A DNA stretch of 64,000 nucleotides from Candidatus Fermentibacterota bacterium (GCA_002748705.1 PDSZ01000041.1:1-64000), one strand, 5' to 3'. Shown: positions 16,601 to 25,650, counted from the first letter of the stretch. The notes: generated by a model from the sequence alone, not told the origin. Numbers and translations are program-made.

Positions 16601-17609
16601 GAGCATAGGCTGCGATCAGATCCGCTGCGGCCTTTATACCTTCCAGGTGGGTTCTCTCAACTGCGTGTGAGGTATCAACACCGGGGCCTATCAGTCCGTG
16701 CTTTGCATCAAGGCCCATACGAAGCGCTGCTGCTGCATCGGAACCGTAGAAGGGGAATGTATCCACCACCCAGGGTATTCCATTCTCTTCAGCCAGTGCC
16801 ATGAGTTTCTTAACCATTTCATAGTTGAACGGCCCTGAACTGTCTGCTGCGCAGATTGTAACCTTTCTCTCGCTGGAAGCCTGCTCACTGCCGCATACAC
16901 CCATGTCCACCGCCAGAAACTCGGTGACATTTGCAGGAAGCCACCCTGCAGCACCGTGCCCTACTTCTTCATGAACAGTGAAGAGAAAATGTACAGTTCG
17001 GGGAAGCTTTCTTCCTGAAAGCGCTTCCGCTGCAGAAACCGCTGCCGCCACACCTGCCTTGTCGTCAAGATGACGGCTCTTGATGTACCCTGAAGGCATC
17101 TCAGCTGCTCTGGGGTCGAAGTGAACGAAGTTACCTGTGCTCACTCCCAGCTTCTCCGCATCTTCCCTGCTGCAGACAGTCTCATCAAGTCTTACATACA
17201 TTGTTTCATGGGTTCGTTTTTTCGAACATTCCTCTCTTCCCCAGGCATGAACAGAGGTCTTCGAGAAGAGAATTGTCCCTGAAAGGAGCTTCCCGTCGAA
17301 GGTCTCAACTGTGCAGTACTCCCCTTCAATGCTGTTGGGAGTGTAGCCGCCTATACAGCGGTACTTCAGTGTTCCGTCTGATTCTATTCTTGATACCATT
17401 GCTCCAAGGGTATCTATGTGTGAACTGACAATGATTCCCTCATCTGAAGCTCCGTGTATGGTTGCCACAAGTGAACCCTTGGAGGAAACCCTGGTCTCAA
17501 CTCCTGTTTCTTCAAGCTTTTCCCTGACCATTTTCATTGCGTCAGCAGTATGACCTGTAACGCTCCTTGTTCTGAGCAGGTTCATGAGGAACGGTCTTGT
17601 TTCCTTCAT
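16593..17609 (-). CDS. M42-family metallo-aminopeptidase
   Basis: ATG at 17609 has AGGAGAG just upstream; a longer frame from 17672 lacks a ribosome site. The product (338 residues) shows the M42 metal ligands in order: SSHIDTLGAM (His), KSRHLDDKAGVAAA (bridging Asp), TVHEEVGHGAA (Glu pair), AVDMGV (Asp) and GVDTSHAVERTH (His). These cobalt- or zinc-dependent enzymes (also called glutamyl aminopeptidase or endoglucanase M) release N-terminal residues from peptides in the cytoplasm, often as large tetrahedral complexes. It overlaps gmhB convergently by 8 nt. A TATAAT at 17632-17637 (minus strand) is a likely -10. Confidence 0.9.
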   Translation of the reverse strand: MKETRPFLMNLLRTRSVTGHTADAMKMVREKLEETGVETRVSSKGSLVATIHGASDEGIIVSSHIDTLGAMVSRIESDGTLKYRCIGGYTPNSIEGEYCTVETFDGKLLSGTILFSKTSVHAWGREECSKKRTHETMYVRLDETVCSREDAEKLGVSTGNFVHFDPRAAEMPSGYIKSRHLDDKAGVAAAVSAAEALSGRKLPRTVHFLFTVHEEVGHGAAGWLPANVTEFLAVDMGVCGSEQASSERKVTICAADSSGPFNYEMVKKLMALAEENGIPWVVDTFPFYGSDAAAALRMGLDAKHGLIGPGVDTSHAVERTHLEGIKAAADLIAAYALS

Positions 17610-17649
17610 TATACTCTCCTTCCTTTCACCGATTATATTCAGCCTCGTC

Positions 17650-18591
17650 ATGGCAAGAAAAGGAAAATTCAAACAGCTTCTTCCGATACTGCTGCCGATA
17701 CTGCTTCCACTGGGGCTTCTTCTGGGATACCTTGTGCGGGAAAGTTTCGGACAGCTGAACGACCCGGTACAGATACTGGCTTCTATCGACCCATCAGGTG
17801 ATGGAACAGCCTACCTCTCCACTATTCTTCCTGACGGTGCCCAGGCTCAGTGGACATGCACCTCAGGCAGGTTTGTTTCAACAGATTCCACTATGGCTTT
17901 CGGAAGAAGTGTAACCTGGCAGGCATCTCCTGGATTCGCAGACAGCGTTACCGTTGTTGTCACAACTCCATCTGCAACTGATTCTATACGCTTTCTTCCT
18001 GTAATTCTTGAAGTTACCCCTACTATTACAGTATCCAGCGCCTATCACCTGGCTATACTTGAGCGAACCCGTTCCCTCTCCCTCCCTGCAGGAAGCTACT
18101 CTGTGTCAGTTGAGGAAGACCAGCTCACCGGATACGACGGCCTCACTATTCTCATAGCCCACTTTCCAGGAGGAGTACGGGAGGCCTGGAGCCTTTTCCC
18201 GGGGGACTCAATAACCGTAGACCTTCCCCTTGGAGCAGAGTTTGAAGCAGTGGCACTTGACAACCTTGACGGAGCACTGGACAATGCAGGCTCAATATTC
18301 ATCCGTTTCGTCTCCGACAGGGAAGGGTCTGCTGAGCTATTAGAGGAGCTGCAGGAAGAAGAGCAGGAAGAGGAGAAGAATGAAACTGCAGAAGAGCTTC
18401 CTGAACCGGAAGAAGAGCAGACAGACACCCTTGCAGTTGAAGCACTGGAAGATTCCGTACCTGTAATGCCTGACATCTACATCCCTGCGGATTCAGTGAT
18501 GGAAGATGGACTGATTGAGGATACGGTACTCCTTGAAACAGACACATTGCAGGAAGATATACTGCCTGATACACTTCCTTCAGCTATCTGA
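17650..18591 (+). CDS. Membrane-anchored protein with Ig-like region and acidic C-terminal tail
   Basis: The likely start is ATG 17650; an upstream frame from 17584 would overlap the divergent M42 gene. The 313-residue product has one N-terminal membrane helix (LLPILLPILLPLGLLLGYLV), then a beta-rich exported region of about 180 residues containing repeated VTVVVTT/VTPTITVSS-type strands, then about 90 residues rich in Glu, Asp, Leu and Pro with repeated DTL motifs. No family is recognised. No Shine-Dalgarno precedes ATG; TATATT ends 10 nt before it, so the message may be leaderless. The acidic DTL-rich tail resembles that of the protein at 39850-40974. Confidence 0.6.
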   Translation: MARKGKFKQLLPILLPILLPLGLLLGYLVRESFGQLNDPVQILASIDPSGDGTAYLSTILPDGAQAQWTCTSGRFVSTDSTMAFGRSVTWQASPGFADSVTVVVTTPSATDSIRFLPVILEVTPTITVSSAYHLAILERTRSLSLPAGSYSVSVEEDQLTGYDGLTILIAHFPGGVREAWSLFPGDSITVDLPLGAEFEAVALDNLDGALDNAGSIFIRFVSDREGSAELLEELQEEEQEEEKNETAEELPEPEEEQTDTLAVEALEDSVPVMPDIYIPADSVMEDGLIEDTVLLETDTLQEDILPDTLPSAI

Positions 18592-19738
18592 ACCTTCGGT
18601 TAAAACCGTTCCATTTTGCCCATATTCGAAGAATCACCAGAGCCGGTACCCAGCATATCATTATCACTTCATTGCTTATGAACAGCGGTTCTGCTCCGAG
18701 AAACCGAAGTATTTCCATCCATATTGAAGTGATAAGGGTAAGCAGTGGCAGAAGAAACTTCAAGCCTGCAGAGACCAGTGTTCCCGCTATCATCACTGAC
18801 ATGAGCGGCAAAAGGGAAAGAACTGTGGCAAGGGGCCCTGTTGGAACAACTCCTCCGTAGATATGCAGCAGCAGCGGCAGCAGCCCTGCGGTTACCGCAA
18901 CACCTGCATGGAGCGGTGAGAGAATGAAAGCAGCCTTTCCTCTGTATGATTTCCCTATGAAGATAAGTGAGAGAACAGCAGAGAAGGACATCTGTGCCCC
19001 AGGGTCATTCACCACCTCAGGCCACAGAAGAACAGAGAGAAGAAGAGCAGCCCACCACACAGAGAGACTGTGTATTCTGCCCCCTCGAAACCCTGACCAC
19101 AGAAGCCCTGCTGCAGACATTATTCCTGCCCGCACTGTTGAAGCTCTCGCCCCTGACAGCAGAACAAAGAGAATGGTGAAAACCGACGCAGCAGCGAAGG
19201 ATGATGCTCTTCTGCCGAGAAAAACCCTGAAGAAAGCTGTTATAACCACAGCCACCATCACTGTGTGAAGGCCTGAGAGAGCCAGCAAATGTGTAGTTCC
19301 AGTTGACTTGAACAGTGCAGATACCTCTTTGGGAATAAGCCCCCTGAGCCCCATGGTCAGCCCTCCGGTGAGCCCTCTGGCAGCCTGATCAGGAATTCGC
19401 CTTATCAGAAGGTTCCGGTATGCTCTCCGCATTCTGCTGAAGATGCTCTGTGATTCTTTCAGCCTGATGGAGTAAGGGGTAATGAACCTGCCGTGAGCCA
19501 GCCCCAGAACAAGAATGGAATCACCTCTCAGGGCACGAAGCGAAAGAGCAGTATCAGAAGCCCAGAAGGTTCCGCAACTAGTGGAGAGCATTACTCCTGC
19601 TGCTGTTACAGTTTCAATACGGCCTCTCCATACACCGTGGCCTACTGCGCTGCTCTCATGAGTATTCGCTGTTTTCAGAAGAACAAAGAGCGCCAGCAGC
19701 AGGAACAATACAGCTGATACGGAAGGTTTCAGTTCCAT
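18584..19738 (-). CDS. ComEC/Rec2-family membrane protein without nuclease domain
   Basis: About 384 residues from ATG 19738. An N-terminal membrane segment is followed by an OB-like region (VWRGRIETVTAAGVMLSTS), then the competence-domain signature GLTMGLRGLIPKEVSALF, KSTGTTHLLALSGLHTVMV and six or more hydrophobic helices. ComEC forms the channel for single-stranded DNA uptake. Full-length ComEC (700-800 residues) usually ends in a metallo-beta-lactamase-type nuclease domain; here the protein stops after the channel helices. It ends by overlapping the neighbouring gene by 8 nt. Divergent sfsA encodes a nuclease-fold protein. Other competence genes are not in the window. Confidence 0.8.
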   Translation of the reverse strand: MELKPSVSAVLFLLLALFVLLKTANTHESSAVGHGVWRGRIETVTAAGVMLSTSCGTFWASDTALSLRALRGDSILVLGLAHGRFITPYSIRLKESQSIFSRMRRAYRNLLIRRIPDQAARGLTGGLTMGLRGLIPKEVSALFKSTGTTHLLALSGLHTVMVAVVITAFFRVFLGRRASSFAAASVFTILFVLLSGARASTVRAGIMSAAGLLWSGFRGGRIHSLSVWWAALLLSVLLWPEVVNDPGAQMSFSAVLSLIFIGKSYRGKAAFILSPLHAGVAVTAGLLPLLLHIYGGVVPTGPLATVLSLLPLMSVMIAGTLVSAGLKFLLPLLTLITSIWMEILRFLGAEPLFISNEVIMICWVPALVILRIWAKWNGFNRRFR

Positions 19739-19786
19739 GTGTATATTAACCGTCACCATTCACCGAAACCCAAAAAAGGGGGAACT

Positions 19787-20494
19787 GTGAGCAGTATTCT
19801 CTACCGGCTGCCGAAACCGGAAGAAGCGGTTTTCATAAGCAGACCCAACAGATTTCTCATGAATGCTCTCACCGGCTCCGGAGAACAGGTGAAGGTGCAT
19901 GTTCCCGACCCTGGAAGGCTGAAGGAACTGCTCTTTTCCGGCAACCGCGTACTCATTCTTCCTGTTCCTGAGGACAGTTCATCAGCAAGAAAAACGAACT
20001 GGACACTTGCAGGGGCAATGGGTGAAAAAGAGTGGGTGCTGGTGAACACCGCCCTCCACAGCAGAATAGCTGAAAAGCTCTTTCGTTCAAAGTTCTCCCC
20101 CTTTCAGGTATCAAAACTCAGACGGGAAGTAAAGGCCCCTTCCGGCAGGAGCAGGTTTGATTTCCTGCTGGACCGGAGGTGGGTTGAAGTGAAAGGCTGC
20201 ACCCTTCGAGCAGGCAAAAGGGCCCTCTTTCCTGACGCTCCCACCTCAAGGGGCAGAAAACACCTTGAAGAACTCACAGAGATGGCTGCAGACAACATTC
20301 AGACCGCTGTTGTATTCCTGGTCTTTGCAGGTGATGTGAAGAGCTTTTCCCCGAACCGGGCCACTGACCCAAAATTCGCTTCAGCACTGGAAAAAGCCAT
20401 TGAGGCAGGTGTGGTTGTTAAGGCGGTAAACCTCTCCTTCAACGGAAGGGAAGTGAAATGGAAAGGCAGACTCCCTGTCATTCTGAATCCCTGA
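19787..20494 (+). CDS. sfsA: SfsA family protein (PD-(D/E)XK-type nuclease fold)
   Basis: GTG at 19787 has GGGGG 5 nt upstream and gives the usual 235-residue length; a GTG at 19739 is less likely. Features are NRFLMNALTGSGEQVKVHVPDPGRLKELL at the N-terminal OB-like part (only its core is diagnostic), SRFDFLLDRRWVEVKGCTL with the Asp...Glu-X-Lys nuclease motif, FPDAPTSRGRKHLEEL and the C-terminal FVFAGDVKSFSPN. SfsA was named for sugar fermentation stimulation in E. coli, and is now listed as a DNA/RNA nuclease; its role is unclear. It is divergent from the short comEC gene with 48 nt between starts. Confidence 0.9.
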   Translation: MSSILYRLPKPEEAVFISRPNRFLMNALTGSGEQVKVHVPDPGRLKELLFSGNRVLILPVPEDSSSARKTNWTLAGAMGEKEWVLVNTALHSRIAEKLFRSKFSPFQVSKLRREVKAPSGRSRFDFLLDRRWVEVKGCTLRAGKRALFPDAPTSRGRKHLEELTEMAADNIQTAVVFLVFAGDVKSFSPNRATDPKFASALEKAIEAGVVVKAVNLSFNGREVKWKGRLPVILNP

Positions 20495-20707
20495 AGTGTT
20501 CCTTGCTTCTACAGAGATATCTGTTACAGCCATATGAATAACTGTTGGCTCTTGGGCTTTAAGTTTATAGATGTGGAGCTGGCGATTGCCGGGCTGGAAC
20601 GCTAATCTACTGATTCTCATGCAGGTTGACTTTTTTTCTTAGACACTTAAGATAATAGTTTATGTTGCCTAAAACCTTGTACTCGTAACCTTACGATTCT
20701 TATCTGA

Positions 20708-21865
20708 ATGGGGCATCCAATGCGGAGGGAAGCTGCGAATGGATTTCGTTTGGTGCTTACTATCTCGTCTTTCCTTCTTACGGCAATCCTGTTTGTTATC
20801 GCATGCTCTACGGATGATCAGCTGTCCGCAACACCCGTCCATACGATTTCTCCCGAATTGGTTCTAACAGCCGATTCCCTCGAATCATTACTCTACTTCG
20901 GTGCAATTTCTGATGTTGCATGCTTGTCGGATGGCAGTATTGCAGTACTTGATAGACTAACTGCTCAAGTGATGCTCTTCAATCAACAAGGGGATTTCCT
21001 GCATGCTGTTGGTGGCTTGGGCGAAGGGCCACACGAATTTAGCAGTCCTGATGCCTTGGTACCGATCAACTCAGGAAGCTTTTTCGTGCTTGACAAAAGT
21101 GCACAGCGTGTTACCGAGTTTGGTAATGATGGTTCACTGATTGACAATGTTGAGACTCTGTCTGGTTCATTTCCTTCTTGGCCGGTGAACTGCGGCTCAG
21201 GTGAGTTCATAGGTGGTTTCACAGCAATCGACGCCTCAGGCAATGACTTTAACCTTGCTTATCGAGTCTGTAGCTTCACTATCGATCTAGCTGTCATTGA
21301 TACTCTGTTCACTAATTCGGTTCCTCTAAACGACTACAGCGACATTACTTATACACTTAGCAACACAATCTACTCATGTGCCTTCACAGCAGATACAATG
21401 GGTAATGTGTTCATTGCCCCAATATCAACAAGCGAGTATTCAATATATGGCTATGACACAGACAACGTGCAGTTCCTTCAGATCGAGAATGAGCTTCCGA
21501 GAATCGGAAAATCCTCAGCAGAAATTGCGTCGGAAGCGGAGCGAATTAACAGTGCGCTAAGAGCCCGTAACCCTGGGTATTCAGGCAGTTATACACCTTG
21601 TGAGTACAGGTACATGATCCAACCTCAAGGCCTGCATGCCGACAATGCAGGCAGGCTATGGGTTCTGAGAGGTACATCAGCAAATCCAGTCTATGATGTC
21701 TATGACTACCAAGGTAGACATCTCTTTGAAGTAAGTGTTATGGGGCTTCACCCGGAGGACACTTCAGATGTGCTCTGGTGGTGTATCTCTTCTCAGAAAA
21801 TCCTTGCATTTTCAATCGATCCTGTCAATGAACCAGTAGTCTATGTATTTAACATTACGTTCTAG
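20708..21865 (+). CDS. Six-bladed beta-propeller lipoprotein
   Basis: 385 residues from ATG 20708, or 381 from ATG 20720, which has TGGGG in better position. The signal is LVLTISSFLLTAILFVIAC with I-A-C as lipidation site. Blades include ISDVACLSDGSIAVLDRLT, QVMLFNQQGDFLHAVGGLG with EGPHEFSSPDAL, SFFVLDKSAQRVTEFGNDG and a last blade GRLWVLRGTSANPVYDVYD. The arrangement is the same as at 2942-4066 though the sequences differ, so these are paralogues. The gene is intact, and its TAG stop is part of a 5-bp duplicated target site of the adjoining IS. AT-rich upstream sequence (20640-20700) may hold its promoter. Confidence 0.75.
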   Translation: MGHPMRREAANGFRLVLTISSFLLTAILFVIACSTDDQLSATPVHTISPELVLTADSLESLLYFGAISDVACLSDGSIAVLDRLTAQVMLFNQQGDFLHAVGGLGEGPHEFSSPDALVPINSGSFFVLDKSAQRVTEFGNDGSLIDNVETLSGSFPSWPVNCGSGEFIGGFTAIDASGNDFNLAYRVCSFTIDLAVIDTLFTNSVPLNDYSDITYTLSNTIYSCAFTADTMGNVFIAPISTSEYSIYGYDTDNVQFLQIENELPRIGKSSAEIASEAERINSALRARNPGYSGSYTPCEYRYMIQPQGLHADNAGRLWVLRGTSANPVYDVYDYQGRHLFEVSVMGLHPEDTSDVLWWCISSQKILAFSIDPVNEPVVYVFNITF

Positions 21866-21867
21866 CT

Positions 21868-23730
21868 CGAGCCCATCCGAAAACTCATTACCGCATAACA
21901 TAGGCCAATAAACAGAGCGCAAAATGTTGACAAAAGCGCTGCAATTTGTTATGTTTCAATATGTTACACCAATAACAGGAAGCCCAACAAAAGGCAGCGC
22001 AAATGGAAACTACAACACTTTTCGCAGAAAACAACCCCACCCTGTTCAGAATTGAGATGGATGTCCCTCTCGCAGACTTCATTCAATGCGGAATTGAAGC
22101 TCTGCAGATGGACCCGGGGATACTCGATGGGATAAGGCAGGATCTCGATCAGCATGCCCTGGAGAAGAAGAGGAAGCGTCTTGCAGACGCTGAGTGGAAA
22201 AGAAAGCAGACCGGATCTTTTGATCTTGAGTGTACCGTTATGCCATCCGGTAGGCACGAGCAATCACTTGGTTGTGGCAGACCACGCATGTCGCCTGAAG
22301 AGGTTTATCTGTTTATTCTGTTAAGAGGGTACTTCGGATCGGTTACAAATAGAATTGCCTGTGAAAGAATCAGGGATTCGATTACCATAAGGGCTTTCTA
22401 TGGGAACCAGTTCGGTAAGCATCTGCCGGCAAAGACCACTATTCTCGAAAACATCAATGCTGTTTCACCTGAGACGAAGAGACGGATTCTTGCCCTCCAG
22501 CAGCGAATGGTGCTGGAGGAGGGTCTTGATGATTTCAAAGAACTCACAATAGACAGTACAGCGGTACATGCAAACAGTGTGTGGCCAACGGATTCTGGAA
22601 TCATAAGGGATTCACTGGATAGGGCCTTCTATTGCAGTCAGCAGCTTTATCAGCGATACATGGTTCCGAACATGATGGAGTGGTTTGTTCCAAAGTGGCT
22701 GAAGGATATCAGGGAATGCGATTTCACCATAAACACTGTATCAGGTAAAAAGGGTGCGAACAGAAAGCGCAGGAAGCAGTACTGTCGGCTATACGAGAAG
22801 GCAGAGAAGGTGATTCAACATTTGCGGTCGGAATTGAAGAAGCACCGTGCTACTTATTCTGGAGCAGTGCTCCGGCCATCTCTGGAGGTAAGGCTCTTCA
22901 GAGATCTGTCATTTATTGAATCTCTGCTGGATACCGCAGAAGAGGTAATCGCCTATTCAGGTAAACGGGTATTTGACGGTAAGAGTACTCCCTCAAGTGA
23001 GAAGGTAATGAGTCTGTCAGACGAATCTGCTGCCATGATCAAGAAGGGAGACAGGGAGCCTGTGGTAGGTTACCGCCCTCAGGTGTGCAGAAGCAGAAAT
23101 GGATTCGTTACAGCTCTCCATGTACCAGAAGGCAATGCTGCGGATTCTCCGCAGCTTTACCCTATGGTCCTGGAGTCCATACAGAACACTGGAACTTTTC
23201 CTGAGAAGGTCAGCGCTGATGACGGATACTCATCTGCGGTGGGCCTTGAACAGGTAAGATGGATACCTGGTGTGCTTCATGTAAGCCTGTCAGGCTCAAA
23301 GGGTAAAGCCCTGACTGGTGATGAGAACTGGTTCAGTGAGGAGCTTACCGAGCTGCGCAGAAACCGCTCTGCAGTTGAATCCCTGATGTTCATCCTGAAG
23401 TATGTCTATGGCTTTGGCAGAGTAAGACGGAGGGGAATCGGTGCTGTTCGTGATGAGTTGCTGGAGAAGGCTATCGCATACAACTTTATGCGGATAGTTC
23501 ACATTCGCAGGGAGCGACGCAGACAAGTACCGCTGAGTGCGTAGAACAGGATTGTTAAGCCAAAGAGTTGTTCAGGTGGTGGAGTGTGTCCATATTCAGC
23601 GAAACAAGCCGTTCCTGCTGAGAACAGGTGTGAGATCAGGTGATTATCTCAGGATCTTACCCTGCAGAGAGAGTGTGGAGGTTGGACACAGGCATGTGAG
23701 GTTGATCTGGATACCTTTTCGGATAGAGTC
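21868..23730 (+). mobile_element. Complete insertion sequence, about 1.86 kb, with imperfect terminal repeats and 5-bp target duplication
   Basis: The left end reads GAGCCCATCCGAAAAC from 21869 and the right end, on the other strand from 23730, GACTCTATCCGAAAAG; 12 of 16 positions match and the ATCCGAAAA core is exact. TAGCT stands directly on both flanks (21863-21867 and 23731-23735), consistent with a 5-bp target duplication; with ends placed symmetrically, a 6-bp duplication with one mismatch is equally possible. One transposase gene fills most of the element, leaving a 186-bp non-coding stretch at its right side. The target duplication includes the TAG stop of the propeller gene. Confidence 0.75.
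22003..23544 (+). CDS. DDE transposase of the IS (ISNCY/IS4-like group)
   Basis: 513 residues without frameshift. An N-terminal helical part is followed by GRPRMSPEEVYLFILLRGYF and SVTNRIACERIRDSITIRAF, the dimerising/DUF772-like region. The catalytic core begins LTIDSTAVHANSVWPTDSG, a pattern of ISDol1-type ISNCY transposases, has VSADDGYSSAVGLEQV as second Asp region, and ends with RRNRSAVESLMFILKYVYGFGR carrying the Glu. The family placement is tentative because IS5, IS1182 and ISNCY groups share these motifs. The element looks intact and could be active. Confidence 0.8.
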   Translation: METTTLFAENNPTLFRIEMDVPLADFIQCGIEALQMDPGILDGIRQDLDQHALEKKRKRLADAEWKRKQTGSFDLECTVMPSGRHEQSLGCGRPRMSPEEVYLFILLRGYFGSVTNRIACERIRDSITIRAFYGNQFGKHLPAKTTILENINAVSPETKRRILALQQRMVLEEGLDDFKELTIDSTAVHANSVWPTDSGIIRDSLDRAFYCSQQLYQRYMVPNMMEWFVPKWLKDIRECDFTINTVSGKKGANRKRRKQYCRLYEKAEKVIQHLRSELKKHRATYSGAVLRPSLEVRLFRDLSFIESLLDTAEEVIAYSGKRVFDGKSTPSSEKVMSLSDESAAMIKKGDREPVVGYRPQVCRSRNGFVTALHVPEGNAADSPQLYPMVLESIQNTGTFPEKVSADDGYSSAVGLEQVRWIPGVLHVSLSGSKGKALTGDENWFSEELTELRRNRSAVESLMFILKYVYGFGRVRRRGIGAVRDELLEKAIAYNFMRIVHIRRERRRQVPLSA

Positions 23731-23735
23731 TAGCT

Positions 23736-23984
23736 TATCTGGATTACAGGATGCAGAGAGCAGGAGCATTCCAGCAGTGAAGAAGCTGGCGCTGACCAGT
23801 TGTTGAGTGTTTTCGTGTTTTTCAGAGTTTCTGCAGAACTCCATGTCAGGCAATGCGATGATGAGACTCTGCAGGCAAAGTGTATGGTTGTTTCAATGGA
23901 AAAAGTCAAGGAAGTATTCAGTTTCCTGCATTCTTGTGAATCGGCGGCTATTACTGAGTCTATTGTTTATTCATTACGGTGATT
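23736..23984. other. Intergenic stretch right of the IS, no gene seen
   Basis: Between the IS and the next gene I find only short frames without ribosome sites or recognisable motifs. This may be what followed the propeller gene before the insertion. The stop of the minus-strand gene at 23985 lies at its end. Confidence 0.5.
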
Positions 23985-24377
23985 CTAAGGTTCTTTCTGC
24001 TCCTTGAGCATCTTCTCAATCTTGCGAACTCTTGCTGCTGTGCTGTTCATCTGGAATTCAATGGTGTTCAGTATCCAGAACTGGAAGTGTTCCACCTTCT
24101 GCTGACGGTGAATCATCCAGATTATCTTCATTGAGACCATCAGAAGGGCAATTTCCACACTGAACAGCTCAGGTATGAAGTCTATGTTCATGTGCAGGGC
24201 GTGACGCATCACATCGAAGGAGAAGAAGAGGATGACCAGTACAGCGAAAACAATATTTATTACCTTCTCCTTTTTCTTGGTTCCTGTGCCGCCAATCTGA
24301 CCGAGGATCTTTCTGACAGCTTCCTTCTCGTTCTGGTACTGGTGAATCTCATGTTCAAAGGCTTTCTTATCGGTCAT
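23985..24377 (-). CDS. Small membrane protein of unknown function
   Basis: 130 residues from ATG 24377, with AGGAGGAAAAGAA upstream. The N-terminal 40 residues are charged and helical (FEHEIHQYQNEKEAVRKIL). Two hydrophobic segments follow, VINIVFAVLVILFFSFDVM and LFSVEIALLMVSMKIIWMI, then a charged C-terminal helix ending in MLKEQKEP. Both ends are predicted to lie in the cytoplasm. I do not recognise a family; the pattern resembles small accessory membrane proteins with coiled-coil ends. The start region is divergent from the glycosyltransferase, with 71 nt between. Confidence 0.65.
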   Translation of the reverse strand: MTDKKAFEHEIHQYQNEKEAVRKILGQIGGTGTKKKEKVINIVFAVLVILFFSFDVMRHALHMNIDFIPELFSVEIALLMVSMKIIWMIHRQQKVEHFQFWILNTIEFQMNSTAARVRKIEKMLKEQKEP

Positions 24378-24448
24378 TTCTTTTCCTCCTGGCTTTTGCC
24401 GGACTTATATTCGTCAGGTAACCCCTAATCTTTCAGAAACTGGTGGAA

Positions 24449-25495
24449 ATGAAAAGGTCTGTTCTTCTTAACTGGCTTCCTTTTGAGAATGTTGCTACCG
24501 GTGCTGCAAGGCGAGCTATTGAGCTGCACAGCAGGCTTTCCGGAGATCTGAATATTCGGGCTGCAGTTACCGGCGGTTTCCCGTCAGGAGCATCAAAAGG
24601 TGTAAGAACATTTACTCTCAGCTCAGGAAGGGATTTTCGGTCAAGACTGGCTGAGGGAAAGAAGAACTTCTGGAAAGCAGCTGGAGATTTTCAGGTGTGG
24701 TCAGGGGATACTCTGCCTGTTCCTGAGTTTCCTGCATCAGTGAAGGTTGTTCTGACTGTTCATGATCTGAGATTTCTTGAAGACAGGAAGTATCTCAGTC
24801 TCAGTAGATACCTTCTGCTGCGCCTTTTCATGGGGAAAGCGCTTCGCAGGGCAGATGCTGTGATAGCTGTTTCTCAATGGACAGCTGCCGAGATTAAAGA
24901 GAAGTACGGTATTTCGTCTGAAAAAATTCATGTGATTCCCAATGCGGCAGCGCCTTTTACGGAGCCGGTTGCAGTTCAGCTTCCCTCCAGGAAGTTTCTG
25001 CTGGCTGTAGGGCATCTGGAACCGAGAAAGGACTTTGATACACTTCTCAGAGCTTTTGCTTCCATTGCAGGGAGTTTTGAAGGAATCCTTGTCATTGCAG
25101 GAAGAGGTCCTTTGAAGGATGTTCTTTCTGCCAGGGCTTCTTCTCTTGGGATTGCCAACCGTGTTGTCTTCACAGGCGGTGTTACGGACAGTGAGCTTTC
25201 CTGGCTTTACAGTAATTGTGCCTGTCTTGTCTGTCCTTCTGTTTATGAGGGTTTCGGTATGACCGTTCTTGAGGGTCTTCAGGCAGGTGTGCCGGTAATA
25301 GCTTCGTTCATTGCACCCCATGCAGAGGTAGGTGAAGATGCTGTGGATTGGTTCACCCCGGGGGATAGTGACTCACTTGCAGAGCGAATAGTGCATCTGA
25401 CAGGTATTCCAGTGAAGCACCGGTTGGAGCAGGCTGGGAAGTTCTCCTGGGACAGGTCTGCGGATCTTCTGGAGCAGCTGTACCTTTCAATCTAG
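24449..25495 (+). CDS. GT4-family glycosyltransferase
   Basis: 348 residues from ATG 24449 (GTG 24443 in frame is an alternative). GT-B fold: the N-terminal domain contains VVLTVHDLRFLEDRKYL and DAVIAVSQWTAAEIKEKYG, the C-terminal donor domain VIPNAAAPF, LAVGHLEPRKDFDTLLRAF, VFTGGVTDSELSWLYSNC and CPSVYEGFGMTVLEGLQAG with the E-x7-E motif. It resembles mannosyl- and other hexosyltransferases of O-antigen or glycolipid assembly; the sugar is unknown. It stands alone between a small membrane gene and selD, and no terminator is obvious after it. Confidence 0.88.
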   Translation: MKRSVLLNWLPFENVATGAARRAIELHSRLSGDLNIRAAVTGGFPSGASKGVRTFTLSSGRDFRSRLAEGKKNFWKAAGDFQVWSGDTLPVPEFPASVKVVLTVHDLRFLEDRKYLSLSRYLLLRLFMGKALRRADAVIAVSQWTAAEIKEKYGISSEKIHVIPNAAAPFTEPVAVQLPSRKFLLAVGHLEPRKDFDTLLRAFASIAGSFEGILVIAGRGPLKDVLSARASSLGIANRVVFTGGVTDSELSWLYSNCACLVCPSVYEGFGMTVLEGLQAGVPVIASFIAPHAEVGEDAVDWFTPGDSDSLAERIVHLTGIPVKHRLEQAGKFSWDRSADLLEQLYLSI

Positions 25496-25650
25496 AACCT
25501 TGTCATGCTTCAGTTTTATTCGGGTTATAAGCTTATGTGTATGGATTTCTTTAGCTTAAAGGAATGACCTTTTACTGCTCGTTTCGCACAGGTGAAGAAG
25601 TAGCAATCTGCTGACAGCTGTTCCGAAGAGATTCTGCAGGTTAGTGAATG

